Origin: GCA-2747515 sp964427825 | GTDB lineage: Bacteria; Patescibacteriota; Minisyncoccia; Moranbacterales; GCA-2747515 | Reading direction: 5' to 3' | Assembly (NCBI GenBank): GCA_964427825.1 | Contig: CAYRUU010000028.1 | Span: 1 to 11,889 of the forward strand | Length of the DNA: 11,889 nucleotides | In this document: positions 5,848-11,889 of the stretch, one piece after another | Layout of the letters: the number at the start of each line of letters is the position of its first letter | Numbering within the stretch: the first letter of the stretch is position 1 | Translations under genes and position numbers: made by a program | Notes under the pieces: generated by a model | What the model was told of the DNA's origin: nothing | The model's database searches: none | Seen by the model: the letters and a program-made list of their open reading frames with translations, nothing else

Positions 5848-6153
5848 TTAGATTTTTCCAATCTTCACTTCCGTGTATTGCTGTTTGTGTCCGTATTTCA
5901 CTTTGTAGCGTTTTTTGGCACTAAACTTCATGCCCCACACTTTGTCATGGTGTCCGTGTGACACAATCGTTGCGTCAATGGCTGTTTTGGCAAGGGTTGG
6001 CGTGCCGACCTTCGCCGCTTTGGCGTCGCCGACAAAGAGCACCTCATCAAATGCGATGGTGTCCCCCACGTTGCCATCAAGCTTTTCCACTTTCACTTTG
6101 TCACCCTCTTTAACCAAATATTGTTTTCCGCCGGTTGTGATAACTGCAAGCAT
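5848..6153 (-). CDS. rplU: 50S ribosomal protein L21
   Basis: L21 is a large-subunit protein bound to 23S rRNA. The 101-residue product has the full family pattern: the start MLAVITTGGKQYLVKEGD, VEKLDGNVGDTI (22-33), DEVLFVGD (36-43), and the C-terminal KRYKVKYGHKQQYTEVKI (81-98). The usual length is about 103. The ATG at 6153 gives the standard N-terminus. An in-frame ATG at 6204 would add 17 residues (MTLLENNLIFLRRNTTV), which no normal L21 has, so I take the shorter form. No good Shine-Dalgarno site is seen. rplU stands alone between its own promoter and terminator; rpmA (L27), its usual partner, is not downstream. Confidence 0.97.
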   Translation of the reverse strand: MLAVITTGGKQYLVKEGDKVKVEKLDGNVGDTIAFDEVLFVGDAKAAKVGTPTLAKTAIDATIVSHGHHDKVWGMKFSAKKRYKVKYGHKQQYTEVKIGKI

Positions 6154-6242
6154 TACCGTAGTATTACGTCTTAAAAAAATGAGATTGTTCTCCAGCAACG
6201 TCATGCACGTATCAAAACGGCACACGCTGTGTACGTCGTTTG

Positions 6243-6271
6243 ATTGTACTACGTCCCTCAAAATCTGTCAA
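6243..6271 (-). promoter_or_regulatory. Strong sigma-70 promoter of rplU
   Basis: A perfect -35 TTGACA (6266-6271), a 17-nt spacer and a -10 TACAAT (6243-6248, 5 of 6) begin 18 nt after the stop of the transporter gene. The leader to the rplU ATG is about 83 nt and can form a small hairpin near its 5' end (about 6217-6240), a possible site for feedback control. Confidence 0.8.
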
Positions 6272-6288
6272 TAGCGTCCTGTCTGCCG

Positions 6289-7170
6289 TCACGCCAGCAA
6301 CACAAGCGTCCCCACAACAATACCTGCCAATCCTACCATGCTCCTCACCGTCATTTTTTCACGCAAAATAATCACAGAAAACAACACCGTCACCACAATA
6401 CTTAACTTATCAATCGGCACCACCACGCTTGCCGGTCCGGTTTGTAGCGCCGCATAGTAACACAGCCATGACCCACCTGTCGCCAAACCAGATAGTATAA
6501 GAAAAATCCAACTTTTTTGCCGAATCTGCATGATTGTGTCATGCGTACGCGTGCTGAGTACAATGCCCCATGCCAGCACGAACACAACGCATGTGCGGAT
6601 CGCCGTGCCCAGTGTTGACTCCACATTCTCAATACCTACTTTACCCAAAATAGAAGTCAACGCAGCAAAAATCGCGGCAAGAAATGCATAGATGATCCAC
6701 CGACGATTGCCGTCCGTCTCCGACGTACGCTGCGCCGCCGAGGTGACGTGGCGCTGTTTGTCAACCATGAGATATGTCCCTGTGCCGATCAGGATCATGG
6801 CAAGCACAGTCACGGGTGTCATATCTTCTCCCAAAAAGATCCACGCCAAAAGCATGGTCAGTATCGTGCTAGATTTATCAATGGGCGTCACGCGACTCAC
6901 CTCACCGATCTGCAACGCCTTGAAGTAGAACAGCCACGACCCACCTGTTGCTAAACCGGAAAGTATCAGGAAGAGCAGTGTGCGCGCATCAATAGTGGTA
7001 ATTGTGGTGTGCGACCCGACCACAAGGACCATCAACCACGCAAACACCAAAACCACCGTCGTGCGAATAGCCGTTGCGACATTGCTATTAACACGTGCGA
7101 TGCCAATCTTTGCCAAAATGGCCGTAAGCCCAGCAAACCCCGCTGACGCAAATGCATACATCATCCACAT
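6289..7170 (-). CDS. EamA/DMT-superfamily transporter, two-domain, 10 predicted helices
   Basis: Inner-membrane carriers of the drug/metabolite transporter superfamily move small molecules; the substrate cannot be told here. The 293 residues form two EamA repeats of about 140, joined by a hydrophilic linker (136-157, KQRHVTSAAQRTSETDGNRR). The halves remain very alike: GLATGGSWLFYFKALQIG (72-89) against GLATGGSWLCYYAALQTG (228-245), TAIRTTVVLVFAW (33-45) against TAIRTCVVFVLAW (189-201), and PIDKS against PIDKL. All are offset by 156 residues, and the similarity is visible in the DNA. Each half has about five hydrophobic segments. The start is one of three close ATGs (7170, 7164, 7161). It follows the 320-residue surface protein by 24 nt, so it probably belongs to the envelope operon. 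It may export or flip a precursor, but this is a guess. Confidence 0.88.
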   Translation of the reverse strand: MWMMYAFASAGFAGLTAILAKIGIARVNSNVATAIRTTVVLVFAWLMVLVVGSHTTITTIDARTLLFLILSGLATGGSWLFYFKALQIGEVSRVTPIDKSSTILTMLLAWIFLGEDMTPVTVLAMILIGTGTYLMVDKQRHVTSAAQRTSETDGNRRWIIYAFLAAIFAALTSILGKVGIENVESTLGTAIRTCVVFVLAWGIVLSTRTHDTIMQIRQKSWIFLILSGLATGGSWLCYYAALQTGPASVVVPIDKLSIVVTVLFSVIILREKMTVRSMVGLAGIVVGTLVLLA

Positions 7171-7194
7171 AACACCACTGTCATGAAAAATAGT

Positions 7195-8157
7195 TTATTG
7201 TCTGTTGTTTTTGGTCATCAGTATAGTGTCCTTTGGTAAAGTGCGCCGGCGCATGCGATATACCCACCACCCCACACCCGCCCCAACACCGCCCGCGGCG
7301 ATCGCCACGATCGGAAAAAACACACCCATCATCATGCGCGCACGTGTGTGTACGATGCGATCACCATCAACAATTTGCGCGTGTATACGATACAGCCCCC
7401 ACCGCGACGGGAGTGGCTGCTCGCTGGACAAGGTAAGTTTCGCTCCAGGAAATGCAAAACGATCATTGACATTGATGTCAGCGTTTGCCACGGCCATGGT
7501 AAAAATGTTGCGCACACGCACAACACATGCTGGCACATAGTGCACATTGCCATCATTGCGAAAGACCGCCGTATACATTACATGCTTATTGAAAAACAGC
7601 GGCGCAGAAAACGATTCCATGGACCCGGACGCCCGTGACTGTCCACGTACATTCACCAACACGTGCACACCAACTTGTCCCTGTGTCATAATCTGCGCGC
7701 CGGACACATCCGCCGCATCTGGTGGCACCCGCACCACAATCAATCCGTGATGACTGCCCAAAGTGGCATTATGTGGCACACGCATCGTCACCTGGATCGT
7801 CGCCGTACCATGTGGGGCAAGCGTCAGGCTTTGCGGTTGCATCGTCAGCCATTGGCGCAGTGATCGCTCCGGTTCGTCAATCTGTTCCACAACGACCGTG
7901 TTTTCATCTGCCACACGATAGTCAAGCGCGTCCACCGTGACCGCCAACTCTGTATCCTGTGGGTTTATGATGGGAAGATCCATCGTGCGCTCTTCGCCGG
8001 GATCAAGGTCAAACGAAAATTTTTGATTTATCACGGACACGCGCATATCCGCAGCACGCGCATCATCCGCCAGTACACACCCCACACCCGCAACGCACAG
8101 CATGGCACTGCAGTACATAAGAGTCGTGACAATGTTGCTTCTGGATCTTTTTGTCAT
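7195..8157 (-). CDS. Secreted beta-sandwich protein with C-terminal membrane anchor, DUF916-like (paralogue 1)
   Basis: A signal peptide (1-36, cleavage near ARA-AD) precedes an all-beta ectodomain. The domain opens with INQKFSFDLDPGEERTMDLPI (44-64), the pattern of Ig-like domains of DUF916/WxL-interacting surface proteins. Next come RVPHNATLGSHHGLIVV (126-142) and RNDGNVHYVP (200-209). Near the end lie a transmembrane segment (about 278-300, VFFPIVAIAAGGVGAGVGWWVY) and a basic cytoplasmic tail (RMRRR). The upstream neighbour is a clear paralogue with the same layout: GSHHGLIVVRV matches GGYYGAIFFQS, and NDGNVHY matches NTGNIHF. The gene begins 6 nt after that paralogue stops, with no ribosome site, which suggests coupling. 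Its role is unknown; a surface scaffold or glycan-binding part of the envelope operon is an inference. Confidence 0.75.
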   Translation of the reverse strand: MTKRSRSNIVTTLMYCSAMLCVAGVGCVLADDARAADMRVSVINQKFSFDLDPGEERTMDLPIINPQDTELAVTVDALDYRVADENTVVVEQIDEPERSLRQWLTMQPQSLTLAPHGTATIQVTMRVPHNATLGSHHGLIVVRVPPDAADVSGAQIMTQGQVGVHVLVNVRGQSRASGSMESFSAPLFFNKHVMYTAVFRNDGNVHYVPACVVRVRNIFTMAVANADINVNDRFAFPGAKLTLSSEQPLPSRWGLYRIHAQIVDGDRIVHTRARMMMGVFFPIVAIAAGGVGAGVGWWVYRMRRRTLPKDTILMTKNNRQ

Positions 8158-8163
8158 AAGAAA

Positions 8164-9141
8164 TCAGCGCGGTTGTTGCATACGTTGTATTTTGCGTTTC
8201 GCTGCACCCACACCGAGCATGTAGATCACCCACACCGCAAAGATCGCACCAAAAACAACGACAAGCACGCGCCACGACACAACAGTAAACGTTGTACTAC
8301 CATCAAGCGCCACAGATCCATCTTCTGCCACGAGGTGCATTTTTGCCGTAAAGCGCCCGATGGTCCATTTGCCGGGACTCCACGGCGACAACTGCAGTGC
8401 GCGGTCGCGCGCCGGATAGTAGAGGTGCGACGGCATCTCCACTTCCGCAAAGCGCTTACCCATACGATCCACCGTGATCTTCCCATTCATCCGGAAGTGG
8501 ATATTGCCCGTGTTACTCACGCGCGCCATAAATGTCAGTGGCTCGCCCCATGAAAGATTCTTGTTTGTTGCAAAGGATGTGAGCTCCGCACCTGTGCGCA
8601 GTGCTGCATCACCCTGCACAGCAAGTGTTACCAAAACGCCTACGCGCGTATTGATGCGAATTTGCGCATCATCTTTTCCTTCGGGTGACTCTTCCGACGA
8701 CTGAAAAAAGATTGCGCCGTAATAGCCACCGGACGGTGTGTCTTGTGGGACAGCAATCGTGAAATCAATGTTACGACTTTCATTTGGAGCCAACACCATA
8801 TCTTGCTCCGATGTGGAGACCCAGTTGATCATGTCATACGCTTTAAGCGGATGCTCGTCTTCTGGCACAAAAAACTCCGCATGTTCCGAATCGGCGGACA
8901 CATAGAAATCTTCTACATGCACTTCCACCTTCCACGGCTTGTCGGCGTAGTTCTTGATGTTGATCTTCTCACTCCGCGTCTCGCCGTTGGTTACCTTCCA
9001 ATCCACGCGCGCGGGAGAAATTTGAATTGCTGACGGTTGTTGAAAACCTTCTGCAGCAATCTCCTGTGCCACCGCTGGCACCCCTATGCCACAAAGCAGT
9101 AGCATGCCCGCAACACCACCCAAGATCCTATAGTTCATCAT
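8164..9141 (-). CDS. Secreted beta-sandwich protein with C-terminal membrane anchor, DUF916-like (paralogue 2)
   Basis: A signal peptide (1-25, cleavage after AVA) leads into a beta-rich ectodomain. It holds IQISPARVDWKVTNGETRSEKINIKN (39-64), the edge strands of an Ig-like fold seen in WxL-interacting and related surface proteins. Further on are VPQDTPSGGYYGAIFF (131-146), VSNTGNIHFRMNG (208-220) and WSPGKWTIGRFTAKM (254-268). A transmembrane helix (about 291-312) and a basic tail (AKRKIQRM) close the 325 residues. It is a paralogue of the next gene. Its ATG overlaps the stop of the ligase-like gene by 4 bases (ATGA), and a decent GGAG site lies 6 nt before the start, so both coupling and direct initiation are possible. 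A second ATG follows immediately. Function is not known. Confidence 0.78.
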   Translation of the reverse strand: MMNYRILGGVAGMLLLCGIGVPAVAQEIAAEGFQQPSAIQISPARVDWKVTNGETRSEKINIKNYADKPWKVEVHVEDFYVSADSEHAEFFVPEDEHPLKAYDMINWVSTSEQDMVLAPNESRNIDFTIAVPQDTPSGGYYGAIFFQSSEESPEGKDDAQIRINTRVGVLVTLAVQGDAALRTGAELTSFATNKNLSWGEPLTFMARVSNTGNIHFRMNGKITVDRMGKRFAEVEMPSHLYYPARDRALQLSPWSPGKWTIGRFTAKMHLVAEDGSVALDGSTTFTVVSWRVLVVVFGAIFAVWVIYMLGVGAAKRKIQRMQQPR

Positions 9142-10799
9142 ACGATTCTCCGATTAGTAATTTCTCTGCCATTATAACACATCTTTTGCGATTGTGCGCC
9201 AACCTCCCGCACGGCAGTAACGGGCTTTTGCGCAATAACCGCAATCACACCAAAGATCAGCCACACGATTGCCAAAAAAATGCCCGCATTGAATATGTTT
9301 GGCACAACAATGGCACAGACACCAAGCAGTGCGGCGAGACCAGCGATGCGCCGTGATGTATCCGCCGCAGTGTCGGATGTGTGACGCAGCCATCGCAATG
9401 CACCATAGACCGCTACAGCACCAATCATAAGACCATACAGTACAGCACCCACAACACCAATAGAAAACGCCACTTCCAAAAAAATATTACTTGTATTAAG
9501 TGGTGTACCTTGCTCGTCCGCACCTAAAAACGTCGCGGATGCTCCCCACCCATAACCCGTCCACGGTTTTTCGGTGATGGCGTTGTACGTGGCAGCATAG
9601 ATATTTTTGCGCATAGTGATGTTGGGGTCTGCGCGCTTGATACGAATGACACTATTGCCATCAGTATCTTCTTGTGTGACTTCTTCCACCCGAATGTGCC
9701 GACAACCGTAAGATGCCAAATCATCCACATGCGCTACAAGTCCCACGCGCATCAACTGCTCGGCGCGCGCCGCATCACCACACGACACAGTGATCTCTTG
9801 TTGCCCCGTTCCCGTGCTACTCACACGGTCAAAAAGAGCAAAGTCCGTCAGACCGCCAAACATAATCACTCCCGCCGCACACACCGCTACGCCCATGCCC
9901 ACCACAATATGCCGCGCCATCACATCCCATGCGCCACGCATAGCAAGCGCCAGTGCATACAGCCCAAGCACCGCGGCAGCGCCAAGCCACGCACTGCGCG
10001 CCATCGTGATCACAAGTGCCGTGACAATCACCGTCATCATGCCGTAGTGCACACCCTTTTTCCACCATGCCACCTGCGTACGCTCGGAAAACGCATACAA
10101 TTGCACCACTGCCATTGCCAACACAATCACAAGATACATCCCCAGCCAATCCGGTTCACTCAAAAGCGCATTGGGTCGCCCCGGCATAACCTCCATAGAC
10201 GGCATGCCACTATGAAAAAAGATATTTTGCACAATGGCATAAACACTCACAACCGCACCACCTGCCACTACCAGCGGCACAACGCGCGCCGCCTCCACCA
10301 CCGACCTGACAAAAACGCGCGCAAGCAGATAGAGTCCGGCACACGACACAAGCACCATCGTTTGCAGAAGCGCCGCATACCAATCCTCCGCCACAAACAC
10401 CATCGCACACGCACCACTCATAAAAAGCACCATTAGCATATCCACCACCGTCCACCGCTGCCGCAGCTGTTGCCACGTGTGCCCCACGCCATGACGTACA
10501 ACGCGCCACAACATCCACATACCGCACACGATCGCACATACATGAAAAAGCCGCACATCCATACCGCCGACTGTCGCCACGCGCACTGCCTCCAACGGGA
10601 CGGCAATCACCAACAAAAGAAATGGCATCGTCGCATCACGCAACCACAGCACCAACACCATACCCGCCACCAACGCCACAGGGAACACCCATGCCACATG
10701 CCATGCCGCGTGTGCGTGATATGCCATAATGATCATCGCCGTCACTACGGCAACAACACCGGCATAGACACGTACCGGACGACGCCAGAGATTGTCCAT
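9138..10799 (-). CDS. O-antigen ligase/polymerase-like (Wzy_C/WaaL family) polytopic membrane protein
   Basis: Members polymerise or transfer undecaprenyl-linked glycans outside the inner membrane. The 553 residues have about 11-13 hydrophobic segments. Family marks are RPNALLSEPDWLGMYL (208-223), TMARSAWLG (265-273), and the Wzy_C block KPWTGYGWGAS (411-421) followed by TSNIFLEVAFSIGVVG (436-451). The histidine usual before N in this last motif (HN) is replaced by serine. A large extracytoplasmic loop (about 318-435) carries two cysteines (C340, C366) that could form a disulfide. I chose the ATG at 10799, 4 nt after the glycosyltransferase stop; an ATG at 10820 would add seven residues and overlap that gene. 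Neither has a good ribosome site. The stop overlaps the next start. Whether it ligates O-antigen, polymerises glycan or glycosylates proteins cannot be told. Confidence 0.8.
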   Translation of the reverse strand: MDNLWRRPVRVYAGVVAVVTAMIIMAYHAHAAWHVAWVFPVALVAGMVLVLWLRDATMPFLLLVIAVPLEAVRVATVGGMDVRLFHVCAIVCGMWMLWRVVRHGVGHTWQQLRQRWTVVDMLMVLFMSGACAMVFVAEDWYAALLQTMVLVSCAGLYLLARVFVRSVVEAARVVPLVVAGGAVVSVYAIVQNIFFHSGMPSMEVMPGRPNALLSEPDWLGMYLVIVLAMAVVQLYAFSERTQVAWWKKGVHYGMMTVIVTALVITMARSAWLGAAAVLGLYALALAMRGAWDVMARHIVVGMGVAVCAAGVIMFGGLTDFALFDRVSSTGTGQQEITVSCGDAARAEQLMRVGLVAHVDDLASYGCRHIRVEEVTQEDTDGNSVIRIKRADPNITMRKNIYAATYNAITEKPWTGYGWGASATFLGADEQGTPLNTSNIFLEVAFSIGVVGAVLYGLMIGAVAVYGALRWLRHTSDTAADTSRRIAGLAALLGVCAIVVPNIFNAGIFLAIVWLIFGVIAVIAQKPVTAVREVGAQSQKMCYNGREITNRRIV

Positions 10800-10803
10800 A
10801 ACG

Positions 10804-11889
10804 CTAGGATGCTGTGCCATAGGGTGGTGAATCATCAATATCAATACCAATACTGCGCCATAGGTGGTCCGCAAAACTGCGCCACGTGAATTGCTCCGCG
10901 CGGCGACGCCCCAGTGCAACAAGACGCTCACGCGCCGCGGCATCATCCAAGAGATGTGCCATAGCGGCGGTCAATGCGGCGTCATCATGCGGCACATACA
11001 CGACCGCATCCCCACCCACCTCACCAATGCTTGTGTCGTCGCACGTAATCACCGGTGTGCCGCTGTGCATCGCCTCCAAAACCGGCATGCCAAACCCCTC
11101 ATACGCTGACGGAAAGACAAACATTACAGCATTAGCATAGAGTGCGGGCAAATCCTCCTGCGACACAAAATCCACAGTATGCACATATGGCGCAACACCA
11201 AGTTCGTGCGACAATTTTTTCACATCCACCACCAGCGGCGCAAGATGCGGCAACAACTTCCCCGACACCACGAGATCCGGCACCGCGCGCCCCGTCGCGG
11301 CATACCGTTCGCGCAGTGCGCGATATGCCCGCAACGTCCGATCGCTGCTCTTGCGTACCTCCAACCCAGATGTATAGATGTAGCCAGGTTGCAGGTGGAA
11401 TTTCTTCAACACGCGCGTATTGTCGTTTGCATCCGGCGCATGCGTAAAGAGTGGATCCACGGCAATCGGCGCCACAGTAATGCGACTGTCTGGCACATTG
11501 AGTCGCTCGCAAATGTCGCGCTTCGTATATGCTGACACCGCCACAAGTTCCTGCGCGCCATAGATGCCCTTGCGCACCTGACGCCAATACATGCTCTTGC
11601 GCATGTTGTTGAGATATTCCGGAAACACCTGCGGGATGACATCGTGTACCACCATCACATGACGCATGTCCGTATAGGGGATGCGCGTCGCCGATTGATA
11701 GAGACTCACAAACACCTCGCACCGATCACGACGCGCTTGCCGCGGCAAGAGATGCTTTTCCCATACCACTTTCCGCACAAGATCATCGCGCGTATACCAC
11801 GGCAAAAACGCCCGCACTGTAAAATTGCGTGGCAACACCAACCCCTCCGGCACCTCTTCGCAATACAAAAAAAACTTATGATTGCGCAA
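10804..11889 (-). CDS. Family 4-like glycosyltransferase (GT-B), 5' end missing
   Basis: The frame is open to the right edge (361 codons visible), so the N-terminus is lost. It is a GT-B enzyme that transfers a sugar from a nucleotide donor, most likely in building a surface glycan. In visible numbering, VVHDVIPQVFPEYL (80-93) and ELVAVSAYTKRDI (114-126) with ITVAPIAVDPLF (137-148) are the N-domain and hinge marks. The C-domain starts at IYTSGLEVRKS (171-181), and donor binding is at VDFVSQEDLPALYANA (239-254). The EX7E motif is in YEGFGMPVLEAM (263-274; E264 and E272). The family resembles WbpY/mannosyltransferase-type proteins, but donor and acceptor are unknown. It stops 4 nt before the ligase-like gene, which links it to the same operon. 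Confidence 0.9.
   Translation of the reverse strand: MRNHKFFLYCEEVPEGLVLPRNFTVRAFLPWYTRDDLVRKVVWEKHLLPRQARRDRCEVFVSLYQSATRIPYTDMRHVMVVHDVIPQVFPEYLNNMRKSMYWRQVRKGIYGAQELVAVSAYTKRDICERLNVPDSRITVAPIAVDPLFTHAPDANDNTRVLKKFHLQPGYIYTSGLEVRKSSDRTLRAYRALRERYAATGRAVPDLVVSGKLLPHLAPLVVDVKKLSHELGVAPYVHTVDFVSQEDLPALYANAVMFVFPSAYEGFGMPVLEAMHSGTPVITCDDTSIGEVGGDAVVYVPHDDAALTAAMAHLLDDAAARERLVALGRRRAEQFTWRSFADHLWRSIGIDIDDSPPYGTAS

Noticed and set aside
6154..6261. Extended L21 starting at 6261 or 6204
   Set aside because: The family starts at MLAVITTGG, as from 6153. A start at 6261 is upstream of the likely transcription start. The ATG at 6204 is kept only as a finding.
1821..6288. tRNA, riboswitch or CRISPR signals in the intergenic stretches
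   Set aside because: I looked at the gaps 1821-1931, 2136-2219, 2804-2941, 5697-5847 and 6154-6288. I found only promoters and hairpins, with no cloverleaf, repeat-spacer pattern or known riboswitch core.
9672..10436. Plus-strand open frame (254 codons) opposite the ligase-like gene
   Set aside because: Composition (His/Arg/Lys/Thr-rich) is that of the reverse of a hydrophobic GTG/CAC-rich gene. No start site or family motif supports it.

Overview
This window reads as one chromosomal segment in which every convincing gene lies on the minus strand, so transcription runs from position 11889 towards 1. There is no rRNA, tRNA, CRISPR array, integrase or transposase, and no gene-free stretch longer than about 300 bases. 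The gene content is a cell-envelope block next to core housekeeping genes (L21, MurC, MurB, a hibernation factor, GreA). Weak or absent Shine-Dalgarno sites before most starts, compact proteins, a non-canonical MurC signature and membrane-anchored beta-sandwich surface proteins suggest an uncultivated compact bacterium, possibly Candidate Phyla Radiation (Patescibacteria). That placement is an inference, not shown by the sequence.

Region 1 (11889-6289) is an envelope block: a family-4-like glycosyltransferase cut by the right edge, an O-antigen ligase/polymerase-like membrane protein, two paralogous secreted and C-terminally membrane-anchored beta-sandwich proteins, and a 10-helix EamA/DMT transporter. 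Neighbours are separated by 4, -4, 6 and 24 nt, so they look like one translationally linked operon. A plausible reading is that a surface glycan is built by the glycosyltransferase and polymerised or transferred by the ligase-like protein, with the paralogous pair acting outside the membrane.

Region 2 (6288-5790) holds rplU as a stand-alone unit with a strong promoter (TTGACA, 17 nt, TACAAT), a leader of about 80 nt and a clear intrinsic terminator. Region 3 (5782-3365) is murC followed by murB, the first two peptidoglycan-precursor steps after MurA, with an extended -10 promoter before each.

Region 4 (3378-1911) runs hpf, greA, a 41-residue membrane microprotein starting in the greA stop codon, and a 67-residue cysteine-rich microprotein whose stop codon lies inside a perfect 12-bp terminator hairpin. 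The greA leader carries two good sigma-70 promoters followed by a terminator-like hairpin, an arrangement recalling the greA leader of E. coli. Region 5 (1863-1) is the first 606 codons of a secreted right-handed parallel beta-helix protein cut by the left edge. Its promoter shares 16 of 17 bases with the murC promoter.

The best candidates for undescribed biology are the two microproteins behind greA, the putative greA leader attenuator, and the ligase plus paired beta-sandwich module.
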